A stretch of 64,000 nucleotides of DNA, from positions 1 through 64,000 of the forward strand of contig JANSXZ010000019.1 in the NCBI GenBank assembly GCA_024742705.1. The letters run 5' to 3'. Shown here in pieces: positions 8,997 to 16,987 of the stretch. The DNA is from Paracoccaceae bacterium (lineage in GTDB: Bacteria > Pseudomonadota > Alphaproteobacteria > Rhodobacterales > Rhodobacteraceae). The stretch's first letter is position 1. The number at the start of each line of letters is the position of its first letter. The translations under genes were made by a program, and so were the position numbers. The notes beneath the pieces were generated by a model. The model was not told the origin of the DNA. It did no database searches and was given only the letters and a program-made list of their open reading frames with translations.

Positions 8997-9692
8997 CTAG
9001 CCGTTGCGCAACAGCCGATCGACCCAGGCCGGCACAACCTGGGTGGCCGGGCCGAACAGGGCCTCGGTGAAATCAGATGCCACCGCCGAAGGTTCGAGGT
9101 TCAGTTCCACCGTATGCGCCCCGGCCTCGGCTGCGACGCGCACGAAGCCCGCGGCGGGATAAACCTCGCCCGAGGTGCCTATGGCGGCGAAGACATCGGC
9201 CTGTGTCAGATGCCCGAGGATCGCGTCCATGTGGTAGGGCATTTCGCCGAACCAGACCACATCGGGGCGCGCGGCTTCGGTGCCGCAGGCCGGACATGCG
9301 CGCACCTCGCGCATCCGTCCGGGTGCGCTCCAGCGGTGTCCGCAGGCCGCGCAAAGTGCCCCTGCCAGCGCGCCGTGCATGTGCAACACCTCTGGCGATC
9401 CGCCCCTTTCATGCAGATCGTCGACATTCTGTGTGACCAGCACCACCTGGCCCGGCCAGTCACGTTGCAGCCTTGCCAGCGCCAGATGCGCCGCGTTGGG
9501 CGCGGCCTGCGCCGCTTGCGCGCGCCGGTCATCGTAGAAGCCCAGCACCAGATCGGGATCGCGGGCGAAACCTTCGGGCGTGGCCAGATCTTCCAGCCTG
9601 TGGGTCTGCCAGAGACCTCCTGCGTCACGGAATGTGCCCAGACCGCTCTGCGCAGAGATGCCGGCCCCTGTCAGGATCACGATCTTTCGCAT
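8997..9692 (-). CDS. cobB: Sir2-family NAD-dependent protein deacylase
   Basis: Removes acyl groups from lysine using NAD, making nicotinamide and O-acyl-ADP-ribose. The 231-residue product starts at the Rossmann motif (ILTGAGISAQSGLGTFRD, residues 6-23). It has Q88-N-V-D91, catalytic H106 in HMHGAL, and four zinc-type cysteines (C114, C117, C133, C136). Y53 and R56 in GFYDDRR match the Tyr-x-x-Arg pair of class III sirtuins, which bind succinyl or malonyl lysine. An upstream in-frame ATG at 9746 would add 18 residues; 9692 gives the usual start. Confidence 0.93.
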   Translation of the reverse strand: MRKIVILTGAGISAQSGLGTFRDAGGLWQTHRLEDLATPEGFARDPDLVLGFYDDRRAQAAQAAPNAAHLALARLQRDWPGQVVLVTQNVDDLHERGGSPEVLHMHGALAGALCAACGHRWSAPGRMREVRACPACGTEAARPDVVWFGEMPYHMDAILGHLTQADVFAAIGTSGEVYPAAGFVRVAAEAGAHTVELNLEPSAVASDFTEALFGPATQVVPAWVDRLLRNG

Positions 9693-9765
9693 CGGTCGGC
9701 GCCTTTTCTGGAAATGCCCGGTTCGGCGCATGCCTGCCCCGCGCAAGACGGTTTCTGCCGTCGAA

Positions 9766-10728
9766 TCATTCCAGCACCCGAAGCTGGCCGCGCAGGAACG
9801 GCAGCCGGACCAGCGCCGGGTCGATCATCTGGGTGCGCACCAGGCGGCGCATCGTTTGCGCGACATCGCGCGGCACGCGGTCGGCCCAATCGGTTGCCGC
9901 AAACAACGAAATCCGGCGCGAGGACGAACCGAAGGGCAGGGGATAGACCGTCATGTCTTCATGGAAGCGGGCCGCGCGCATGTAACCCAGCGGGGTTGTT
10001 ACCGCCCAGCCGATCCCGCGCGCGACCATTGCCATCAACGCCAGGTGGCTGCCCACTTCGAAGCGGGCCGGGAAATCGATCTGGTGGCGCTGAAGATAGG
10101 CATCGATCTGCCGCGCGATCAGCTGCGATCTGTCATAGCGCAGCAGCGGCCGCGCCCGCAGCCCCGCCATCACGGTTTCGGGGTCGCACTGGACGTCGCG
10201 CGGCGCCACGATGATGAACGGATCGTCGACCAGCGGATGTTCGGAAATGCCTTCGACGAGTTCGCCGGAATGGGCCGCGACCGCGATATGCAGGCTGCGC
10301 TCGCGCATGGCGGCGTTGATTTCATGGCTGGGCGCCGTGATCAGGCGGAACCGGCAATTGGTCATGCTTTCGGCCAGGATCGTGACCAGACGCGGCGTCA
10401 GGTCGTTGTCGAAGTCGTCGATCAGGCCGATGCTCAGGGTGGTCAGGTCCGACAGGTCCATCACGGTCAGTTCGCTCTGGGCCAACCGCAATTCCCCCAG
10501 AACCGTTTCGGTGCGCGCCCGGAACGCGCGCCCTGCGGGCGTCAGCCGCATGGGCCGCCTGGCGTGATCGAGAAGATCGATGCCCAGCGCCTTTTCCAGG
10601 TTGCGCATTTGCTGGCTGACCGCCGGCTGGCTGAGACCGGTGATTTCGGATGCCGTTGCCACGGAACCGGTTTCGGCCAGCGCCTCGAACACCTCAAGAC
10701 CCCGCAGGGTGATCCCTTTCATCAGCAT
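9766..10728 (-). CDS. LysR-family transcriptional regulator
   Basis: 320 residues with a LysR helix-turn-helix at about residues 8-65 (LRGLEVFEALAETGSVATAS then GLSQPAVSQQMRNLEKALG) and a periplasmic-binding-protein-like effector domain after residue 90. MLMKGITLRGLEVFEAL is a normal LysR start. Its target is not obvious: no divergent gene shares its upstream region, and the next gene reads the same way. The effector is unknown. Confidence 0.9.
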   Translation of the reverse strand: MLMKGITLRGLEVFEALAETGSVATASEITGLSQPAVSQQMRNLEKALGIDLLDHARRPMRLTPAGRAFRARTETVLGELRLAQSELTVMDLSDLTTLSIGLIDDFDNDLTPRLVTILAESMTNCRFRLITAPSHEINAAMRERSLHIAVAAHSGELVEGISEHPLVDDPFIIVAPRDVQCDPETVMAGLRARPLLRYDRSQLIARQIDAYLQRHQIDFPARFEVGSHLALMAMVARGIGWAVTTPLGYMRAARFHEDMTVYPLPFGSSSRRISLFAATDWADRVPRDVAQTMRRLVRTQMIDPALVRLPFLRGQLRVLE

Positions 10729-10830
10729 GTGCTGGCTCCGCCGGTTTTACCGTTTGTGAAACTACTGCCGCACCGGGTCAAGGTGCGTGGCTGAAAGGTG
10801 ACGGTTTCGCGTAACCGAAATATGACGATT

Positions 10831-11145
10831 TCAGGAGCAAACCTGAGATGCACGGCGGCTGTAGGCCACATAACGCGCCCAGAACGCTTCGTGGCTGCGG
10901 CGATCGGATTGGCGGATTCGCTGAGCCAGATCCGGATTTTTGAAAAATCGCACCATCAAGCGGCGGTCGGCCAATGTCAGATCCTGGCGGGCGACCGTAT
11001 CGATGCATTTGCAAAGGCTGCGCGACGCTGCGCGCCGGTCTGACAGCAGGCAGGCACGTTCGACAATGCCCACCGCCAGTGCCGGGCGCGCGTCGAACGT
11101 GGCCAACATCAAAGCGAAAGCTACGGTGCCCAGCGTCGTTTTCAT
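10831..11145 (-). CDS. small conserved secreted protein
   Basis: A 104-residue protein with a signal peptide (MKTTLGTVAFALMLATFDA, cleavage near PALA-V). The mature part has a cysteine pattern C-x(n)-C-x-C and the segment FFKNPDLAQRIRQSDRRSHEAFWARY. I recall proteins of this form as widespread small exported proteins in Rhodobacterales, sometimes labelled arginine transporter without evidence. Function unknown. The open frame extends to 11199, but ATG 11145 starts the signal peptide. Confidence 0.7.
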   Translation of the reverse strand: MKTTLGTVAFALMLATFDARPALAVGIVERACLLSDRRAASRSLCKCIDTVARQDLTLADRRLMVRFFKNPDLAQRIRQSDRRSHEAFWARYVAYSRRASQVCS

Positions 11146-11232
11146 GCGGTCTGCCCTCCGGTTGTGTCCCAAAGATGGGTCCGTGGGGTTATGGATCAAG
11201 CGGCGCGATCCTGCAACATTCCGGCGCGACGC

Positions 11233-11268
11233 AAAAAACCGGAGGCGCGCGCGCCTCCGGTTGGTTTT
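11233..11268 (-). terminator. strong palindromic terminator of the repeat-protein gene
   Basis: Arms AACCGGAGGCGC (11237-11248) and GCGCCTCCGGTT (11251-11262) form a perfect 12-bp inverted repeat with a two-base centre. Read on the minus strand it is followed by a run of six T; on the plus strand by TTGGTTTT. It starts about 22 bases beyond the stop of the gene at 11284-12591 and could work in both directions. Confidence 0.8.
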
Positions 11269-11283
11269 GTCCAGGGTTATGGA

Positions 11284-12591
11284 TCAGACGTAGTCGTCGT
11301 CCATTTCGGCATCATCGTATTCGTCGGGGTCCGGCATCTGGTCGTCCGGATTCTGCGACATCAGCTTGGCGATGAAGTCGGTCTTGTCGCCCGAGCCCTT
11401 GGTGCCGCCCGAACCGGATCCGCTGCAATAGACCACGTCTTCGTCCTCATAGTCTTTCCAGATGTCCTGCTCGTAGTCAGGCAGGCGATGGTGGTCCGAC
11501 CCCTTGGTGCCGCCCGAACCGGAGCCCTTGGTGCCGCCCGAACCGGAGCCCTTGGTGCCGCCCGAACCGGAGCCCTTGGTGCCGCCCGAGCCGGAGCCCT
11601 TGGTGCCGCCCGAGCCGGAGCCCTTGGTGCCGCCCGAACCGGAGCCCTTGGTGCCACCCGAACCGCTGCCCTTGGTGCCGCCCGAGCCGGAGCCCTTGGT
11701 GCCGCCCGAGCCGGAGTCCTTGGTGCCGCCCGAACCGTCGGTGTCGCAGGTTTCACCGTCGTCCGCGTCGCCCCAGTTGTTCGAAACAGAGCTGACAGGC
11801 AGGAATTCGGGTGTGTCGCCGTCGGAATTGACCACCACCTGCATGTTGCTCAGATCCAGATCTTCGAAGGACAGCGGGCCATGCGTCGACCAGAGTGTAA
11901 AGGTCGCTGCTTCCACCTCGCCTTCGGTCGAACCGGCGAACTGGCCGAACTGTACCGCGGCGTCGAAGTCCGACCCCGGACCCTGACCGTTGGTCAGCAT
12001 CGATACAGCATTCGCATCGGCCTGGACGTTGGTGACAGGGATGCTGTTGCCATCGGGCGAGAACATCAGACCGCCCAGCTTGGCGTCGTCGGCCACGTCG
12101 AAAAACAGCCCGTCGATGTCGATGTTTTCAGGTGCGTCCGGGTCTGTCGGGCGAATGTCGAAGAACAAAGTACCTTCATCGCCTTCGGTCACGTTCACGT
12201 CGATCTGGTGATCGCCCATCATGTAGGTCATCGTCAGCTTTTCGGGCGCGTCATCGCAGGTGTCCGATCCCTTGGTGCCGCCCGAACCGGAGCCCTTGGT
12301 GCCGCCCGAACCGCTGCCCTTGGTGCCGCCCGAGCCGCTGCCCTTGGTGCCGCCCGAACCGGAGCCCTTGGTGCCGCCCGAACCGGAGCCCTTGGTGCCG
12401 CCCGAGCCGGAGCCCTTGGTGCCGCCCGAGCCGGAGCCATCAGCATCGTCCTTGAAATGCACCGCCAGATGCTTTTCGTACCAATCGGCAAAGCAGTCAC
12501 CTTCGACGCCACCATTATGGTAGGACTTGGTTCCCGATCCCCAATTTGAAAAAAGCGAAGTTTTGAACCCGCTGAAGCTCTGATAACCCAT
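11284..12591 (-). CDS. GSGSGGTK-repeat protein with beta-rich domain, function unknown
   Basis: A 435-residue protein starting at 12591 behind a GAGGAG ribosome site; the longer frame to 13161 is rejected. Residues 1-51 are a distinct N-terminus (MGYQSFSGFKTSLFSNWGSG) without a signal peptide. Block 1 (52-107) is seven perfect GSGSGGTK units. An acidic, beta-rich domain follows (about 110-280: LFFDIRPTDPDAPENIDIDG, GLFFDVADDAKLGGL, FTLWSTHGPLSFEDLDLS). Block 2 (286-363) has ten units and a single unit lies at 391-398. The last about 36 residues are very acidic and end MDDDYV. The middle domain resembles beta-sandwich regions of large secreted calcium-binding proteins in this group (recall, not tested). 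An acidic tail and no signal peptide would suit type I secretion, but no transporter is adjacent. I cannot name the family. Confidence 0.8.
   Translation of the reverse strand: MGYQSFSGFKTSLFSNWGSGTKSYHNGGVEGDCFADWYEKHLAVHFKDDADGSGSGGTKGSGSGGTKGSGSGGTKGSGSGGTKGSGSGGTKGSGSGGTKGSGSGGTKGSDTCDDAPEKLTMTYMMGDHQIDVNVTEGDEGTLFFDIRPTDPDAPENIDIDGLFFDVADDAKLGGLMFSPDGNSIPVTNVQADANAVSMLTNGQGPGSDFDAAVQFGQFAGSTEGEVEAATFTLWSTHGPLSFEDLDLSNMQVVVNSDGDTPEFLPVSSVSNNWGDADDGETCDTDGSGGTKDSGSGGTKGSGSGGTKGSGSGGTKGSGSGGTKGSGSGGTKGSGSGGTKGSGSGGTKGSGSGGTKGSGSGGTKGSDHHRLPDYEQDIWKDYEDEDVVYCSGSGSGGTKGSGDKTDFIAKLMSQNPDDQMPDPDEYDDAEMDDDYV
11503..11736 (-). repeat. 24-bp tandem repeat, block 2 (10 units)
   Basis: Ten in-frame units, nearly all 24 bp, encode GSGSGGTK (residues 286-363); the first lacks the leading GS and the second starts with D. 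Units differ at synonymous sites (for example GAACCGGAG, GAGCCGGAG and GAACCGCTG on the plus strand), so they are not freshly copied. A lone unit lies at 11398-11421. Confidence 0.9.
12271..12438 (-). repeat. 24-bp tandem repeat, block 1 (7 units)
   Basis: Seven in-frame 24-bp units encode GSGSGGTK (residues 52-107) with no amino-acid change. They share the unit of block 2, 530 bases away, with the globular domain in between. Confidence 0.9.
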
Positions 12592-12985
12592 GACATCGTC
12601 TCCTCGTTTGTTCTTTGCGGTCCAGGGCCCTGCGTTCCTTGAATGTGTCGGTGGCTTGACACGAAGTATCCGGGTGGCCGTCTTTCTGAGGTTCGAAGCT
12701 ATGGTTTCGGTCGATTTCTGGCAAATTTTGAACATGTTTTGCCTCATTCCGGCCAATTTTGACAGAATTTCGGAAACAGTGGGTTCAGGCCCGAGCGCAC
12801 TGTCGCCGGCCGATTTGCAATGGGAAACGCGGTGCCCGAGCGATCGGGGCCGAATCGGGGCAGCGCGCACATCCGAATTCTGACATTTGGTTTCTTGAAA
12901 CAGACACAGTCTTGCCACAGCCAGGTGCGATGTTGATCCATGTCCCGGTCGTGTGCACCGGCAGAACAACGAATGGAGCCCGTCC
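12592..12985. other. 394-base divergent intergenic region
   Basis: Separates the divergent starts of the repeat protein (12591, minus) and the kinase-like gene (12986, plus). It is less GC-rich than its flanks, with patches such as CAAATTTTGAACATGTTTTG near 12722-12741. It must hold both promoters, but I found no -35/-10 pair with proper spacing on either strand. Short open frames here lack ribosome sites. Confidence 0.5.
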
Positions 12986-14020
12986 ATGTCCGAAAAACCC
13001 CGTTCCAGCCGACTGACCCGGATCGTTGATTGCGCTGAAGCGCATTTCGGCCAGCCTGTGGATCGCGTCACCGCACCCGGCGGCGAAGGCCGGTCGAGTT
13101 TCCGGCTGCATTTTGCCGATCGCGATGTCATCGCCACGTTGCGGCCGAATTTCCGCCGCACGCACCTGGAAGCGCATGTGCTGCGCGAGCTTGCGGTTTA
13201 CAGCGGCGATCTGCCCGAATGCCTGGGCGTTGTCGGCGAGATCATGTTCCAGTCGGATGTGGGCAAGCGCCGCCTGAACCAGGAAATCGTGCGCCAGGAG
13301 GGCAGCGACCGGATGGCCCTGGCCAGCGAAGCCGTGGCGGCGATCTTTCGCATCCAGAACGCCGCCCGCCGGACCGACCTGCACGATTTCCTTCCGCATC
13401 TTGGATCCAACGTGGAATGGATGGAGAATTTCGTGAACGCGGTGGACGCGTTGCAGCCTTATGCGATGGGCATTCCCAATACCTTCGACCGGATCGCCAC
13501 CGCTGAATTCCTGGCCGACACGGGCCGGCAGTTTGTCAAATGGGACTGTCGGTCGGGCAATGCGGCGCTGGACGATGGCGGCCGGCTGCGGTGGTTCGAC
13601 TTCGAATATTGCGGCCTGCGGCACGGATCGGAGGATCTGGCATGGCTGATCGGCGACGAGGCATGGCCGATCGCGCCGGACGCGATGGTGGATGTGATCA
13701 TCGATGCCTATGATCCCGACACCGGGCACGCTCTGCCGCAATACCTGGAGTATCTCTCGGTTTACCTGACCTTCCACGCGGTCCAGCGCTTCAAGCTGAT
13801 CGTGAAGGAAGTGCAGAAGCGGGGATGGCAGAGCAAGGCGCGGGTGCGCAAGTATGACGATGCCGGCGTGCATCCGGAATTCGCGGCGCATATCTGCGCC
13901 GTGGGCGCCTATTTCGCGGCGCAGTCCCCGCGTACCGCCATGCTGTCGCGACATTTTGGAATGGCGCGCCAGGGGTTTGTCGACATCATGGCGCACAGCC
14001 GGGCACGCAAGCGCGCGTAG
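12986..14020 (+). CDS. APH-fold kinase-like protein with altered catalytic loop
   Basis: 344 residues from ATG 12986 (GGAG at 12975-12978). The fold call rests on the loop K185-W-D187-C-R-S-G-N192 followed by F-D205-F-E. This aligns with the H-G-D-x-H-x-x-N and D-F-E motifs of aminoglycoside/choline phosphotransferases: the catalytic Asp and both metal ligands are kept, but the usual His-Gly is Lys-Trp and the second His is Arg. The flanking text (LRWFDFEYCGLRHGSEDLAWLIGDE) is typical of the fold. It is probably a small-molecule or protein kinase of unknown substrate. It is divergent from the GSGSGGTK gene and ends at a hairpin (14033-14053). Confidence 0.7.
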   Translation: MSEKPRSSRLTRIVDCAEAHFGQPVDRVTAPGGEGRSSFRLHFADRDVIATLRPNFRRTHLEAHVLRELAVYSGDLPECLGVVGEIMFQSDVGKRRLNQEIVRQEGSDRMALASEAVAAIFRIQNAARRTDLHDFLPHLGSNVEWMENFVNAVDALQPYAMGIPNTFDRIATAEFLADTGRQFVKWDCRSGNAALDDGGRLRWFDFEYCGLRHGSEDLAWLIGDEAWPIAPDAMVDVIIDAYDPDTGHALPQYLEYLSVYLTFHAVQRFKLIVKEVQKRGWQSKARVRKYDDAGVHPEFAAHICAVGAYFAAQSPRTAMLSRHFGMARQGFVDIMAHSRARKRA

Positions 14021-14032
14021 GCGTCTGTCGGA

Positions 14033-14069
14033 CCGGGGGCCTTCTGCCCCCGGACCCCCGAGGATATTT
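14033..14069. terminator. hairpin/repeat between convergent genes
   Basis: Arms CCGGGGGC (14033-14040) and GCCCCCGG (14046-14053) around CTTCT, followed at 14055-14069 by CCCCCGAGGATATTT. The latter is the reverse complement of a one-base variant of the repeat at 3191 and 47087. It separates the ends of the kinase-like gene and the amidase. Confidence 0.6.
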
Positions 14070-14095
14070 CCGGCGAAAGGAAAGCCGGGAAAGGA

Positions 14096-15550
14096 TCAGG
14101 GGCTGCGCGGGTCGATCGGCGTAACCGGCAGGTTCAGCGCTTCTTCTATGAAGCGGGCGACCTGCAGCAGCAGGGCTTCGCCACGGTAGGGGCCGATCAA
14201 CTGTATCGCGACCGGCAGGCCCGCGGCGGTCATGCCGACCGGAAGCGACAGGGCCGGCATCAGCGTGGTGGTGGCCAGGAACGAGAAAGCCAGCCAGTCA
14301 TCGTAGCTGCCTGTCGGGGCGCCGTCGACGCAGAGCGGGAATTCCTGTTCGACGGGCGCTGGCGCGATGCCGACCACCGGAATGGCCAGCACATCGTGGG
14401 ATTGCAGGAAGATGCGCAGTTCGTGGTGCAGGGTGCTGCGATGGGACATGGCGCGGAAGATGTCGGCGGTTGCGGTGGTCCGGGCTATGGCCAGGTTGCT
14501 GGCGAGGCGTGGACCGAAGGTGGCCTGCACGGCAGCCGGCATCTGCGCGACGACAGCGCCGTAGTGCAGGGCGCGCAGCGTCATGTAGGTTTCATGAAGG
14601 CCGGGCATGGCGGGGCAGGTTTCCGTGATCCGGGCGCCGGCGCGGCCCACGGCGGCCATGGCGTCGCGCAGCACCTGGCGGATTTCGGTTTCGACCTGGG
14701 CGAAGCCGTTCTGATCCTCGGAAAAGGCGATGCGGGGCGCATGGGCAAGCCCTGCGGCAGCGGCGGCGCTGAAGGGTGTGGCGGGCGCATCGAGCGACAT
14801 CGGCATGGCCGGGTCGTGGCCGGCCATCGCATCCAGCCCCAGCGCCAGGTCGAGGACATCGCGGGCCATCGGGCCCTGGAGCGCTTCGGGCAGGAAGGCC
14901 GCGCCATCCGGTCCGCCGCCGCAACGGCCGGGCGAGGGGCGCAGGCCCAGCACGCCGCAATGGGCCGCCGGTGTGCGCAGGCTGCCCATCAGATCGGACC
15001 CCTGAGCCAGCCAGATTTCGCCGGCCGCGAGTGCTGCGGCGGATCCGCCGGACGATCCGCCGGCGTTCATCGCGGTGTTCCAGGGGTTGCGGGTGGCACC
15101 GAAGACCGGGTTTGTGGAATTGCCGCCGGCGCCGAATTCGGGTGTGTTCGTCTTGCCCATCACCAATGCGCCGCGGCTTTCCAGCCGGGCGACGAGCGGA
15201 TCTGTCGCGTCGGGGATGTGATCGGCGAAAAACCGGCTGCCCCAGGTGGTGCGGACACCTTCGACGGGGTTGAGATCCTTGATCCCCACGGGCAGCCCGG
15301 CGAGCCAGCCGGGATGGTCGCCCTGGCTTTTGGCGCGCGCGGGCAGGTCGCGGGCCTTGGCGCGGGCGCGATCGGCGCAGACCGTCGGCATGGCGTTTAT
15401 CGCCGGTTCGACCTGGGCAATGCGCGCGGCCGAGGCGGCGATGACATCTTCGGTGCCGATTTCGCCGCTGCGCAGCAGAGCAACCACCGTGCGGGCGGGC
15501 ATGGCGCAGAGGTCGGGGCCGGTAAACCGCTGGTCTTGGGTGGTGGTCAT
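14096..15550 (-). CDS. amidase-signature family amidase
   Basis: Hydrolyses amide bonds through a Ser-cisSer-Lys triad. In the 484-residue product these are K91 (GIKDLNP), S166 in GGSSGGSAAA and S190 in GSDLMGSLRTPAA. Start 15550 (MTTTQDQ) has GGAG upstream; the frame continues to 16327 only through the antisense side of the next gene. Length and motifs fit indole-acetamide/glutamyl-amidase-like enzymes, not GatA, as gatB/gatC are absent. It lies at the end of a minus-strand catabolic row, 116 bases after the dehydratase-like gene. Substrate unknown. Confidence 0.9.
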   Translation of the reverse strand: MTTTQDQRFTGPDLCAMPARTVVALLRSGEIGTEDVIAASAARIAQVEPAINAMPTVCADRARAKARDLPARAKSQGDHPGWLAGLPVGIKDLNPVEGVRTTWGSRFFADHIPDATDPLVARLESRGALVMGKTNTPEFGAGGNSTNPVFGATRNPWNTAMNAGGSSGGSAAALAAGEIWLAQGSDLMGSLRTPAAHCGVLGLRPSPGRCGGGPDGAAFLPEALQGPMARDVLDLALGLDAMAGHDPAMPMSLDAPATPFSAAAAAGLAHAPRIAFSEDQNGFAQVETEIRQVLRDAMAAVGRAGARITETCPAMPGLHETYMTLRALHYGAVVAQMPAAVQATFGPRLASNLAIARTTATADIFRAMSHRSTLHHELRIFLQSHDVLAIPVVGIAPAPVEQEFPLCVDGAPTGSYDDWLAFSFLATTTLMPALSLPVGMTAAGLPVAIQLIGPYRGEALLLQVARFIEEALNLPVTPIDPRSP

Positions 15551-15666
15551 CGCAATCTCCGGGGCTGTTCGCTTTTCAGGTGCACAGTGACGCGCCGGGC
15601 TTTGGCGTGCAAGCGCGGCGCCGGGGCGCGGCACGACGGACCCGGCGCCCGCGAAGCCCTGTGCGG

Positions 15667-16899
15667 TCAGCGCGCCGGCGTGGCGGCACCGCCCTGAAAG
15701 GCATTGCCGGTTGCGTAGTTGCAGGGCGTTTCGGTCATTTCGAGATGCAGGCCGGTGCCGGTGTAGGGATGGGCGCGGGCCAGCGCCTCGTCGATCTCGA
15801 TGCCCAGGCCGGGACGTTCCGGCGGGGCGATGAAGCCATCCTCGACCGTGATCGCGTTGCCGATCAGAGCCGCGTGGAAAGGCGTTTCGATGGTTTCGCA
15901 CATCAGCGCGTTGGGGATCGCGGTGGCGAGGTGGATGTTTGCCGCCCATTCCACCGGACCGGCGTAGAGCTGCGGCGCGACCTGGGCGTTGAACACCTCG
16001 GCCAGCGCTGCGATCTTGCGGGTTTCCCAGATCCCGCCCGACCGGCCCAGCGCGGGTTGCAGGATGCGCGCGGCGCCGGCGCGCAGCACCTGTGCGAATT
16101 CCGTTGTCGTGGTGAGCCGTTCTCCGGTCGCGATGGGCGTGGTCAGGGCGCGAGCCACCTCTGCCATCGCCTCGGTTGCGTCGGGTGGCACGGGTTCTTC
16201 GTACCAAAGCGGGCTGAAGGGTTCGATCGCCTTGCCGAGGCGGATGGCACCGGCCGTGGAAAACTGACCGTGGGTGCCGAAGAGCAGATCGGCGCGATCG
16301 CCCACGGTTTCGCGGATCGCCTTGCAAAAGGCCACCGAGAGGGCGATGTCGGTCATTGCCGGCATATGGCCGCCACGCAGGGTATAGGGCCCGGCGGGAT
16401 CGAACTTGACCGCCGTATAGCCGCGGGCCCGCAGGGCGGCGGCGGATTCGGCTGCCATGTCGGGCGAGGTCCAGAACGCCGCGGGGTCGTGATGCGCGAG
16501 CGGGTAGAGATAGCTGTAGGCGCGGATCCGGTCATTGGTGCGCCCGCCGATCAAGGCGTGGACGGGGCGCCCGCGTGCCTTGCCCAGAATGTCCCAGCAG
16601 GCGATTTCGAGCCCGGAAAACGCCCCCATCACTGTCAGGTCGGGGCGTTGGGTGAAACCCGACGAATAGGCGCGGCGGAACATCAGATCGATGTTTTCGG
16701 GGTTCTCGCCATGCATGTGCCGGGCGAAGACATCGGTGATCACCGCGCGCATCGCGTCGGGGCCGACCGTTGCGGCATAGCATTCGCCCCAGCCGGTAAT
16801 GCCGTCGTCGGTGGTGAGCTTGACGAGGATCCAGTATCTTCCGCCCCATCCGGGCGCGGGGGGCGCTGTCACGATGATGTCGAGATCGGCGAGTTTCAC
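15667..16899 (-). CDS. mandelate racemase/muconate lactonizing enzyme family protein
   Basis: Enolase-superfamily enzyme, 410 residues. The N-terminal cap domain includes ILVKLTTDDGITGWGECYAA and the barrel carries GYTAVKFDPAGPY, LLFGTHGQFS, LWYEEPVPPD and ATGERLTT, which hold the metal-binding and acid/base residues of sugar-acid dehydratases. Closest in feel to D-galactonate or related aldonate dehydratases, but the exact substrate cannot be read from motifs. Neighbouring amidase and alcohol dehydrogenase genes are on the same strand and may share a pathway. Confidence 0.85.
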   Translation of the reverse strand: MKLADLDIIVTAPPAPGWGGRYWILVKLTTDDGITGWGECYAATVGPDAMRAVITDVFARHMHGENPENIDLMFRRAYSSGFTQRPDLTVMGAFSGLEIACWDILGKARGRPVHALIGGRTNDRIRAYSYLYPLAHHDPAAFWTSPDMAAESAAALRARGYTAVKFDPAGPYTLRGGHMPAMTDIALSVAFCKAIRETVGDRADLLFGTHGQFSTAGAIRLGKAIEPFSPLWYEEPVPPDATEAMAEVARALTTPIATGERLTTTTEFAQVLRAGAARILQPALGRSGGIWETRKIAALAEVFNAQVAPQLYAGPVEWAANIHLATAIPNALMCETIETPFHAALIGNAITVEDGFIAPPERPGLGIEIDEALARAHPYTGTGLHLEMTETPCNYATGNAFQGGAATPAR

Positions 16900-16950
16900 G
16901 GAGCGTCTCTTCTTCGGGTTCGGGCCGGGGCGCGGGCGGAAGGGGCGGGT

Positions 16951-16984
16951 GCCTCCGGCGGGAGTTTTTCGGGCAAGATGAAGC
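16951..16984. repeat. intergenic repeat (GCCTCCGGCGGGAG family)
   Basis: GCCTCCGGCGGGAG followed by TTTTTCGGGCAAGATGAAGC. I recall this motif as a very common intergenic element in Roseobacter-type genomes. It fills the gap between the alcohol dehydrogenase stop and the dehydratase start on the minus strand. Confidence 0.5.
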
Positions 16985-16987
16985 CGG

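Noticed and set aside
11503..12438. Regular 24-bp repeats looking at first like a CRISPR array
   Set aside because: Units are contiguous without spacers, stay in frame and encode GSGSGGTK within a gene that has a good ribosome site and terminator.
12592..13161. N-terminal extension of the repeat protein (190 more residues)
   Set aside because: It lies antisense to the kinase-like gene and in the intergenic gap, has no protein-like pattern, and ATG 12591 has its own GAGGAG site.
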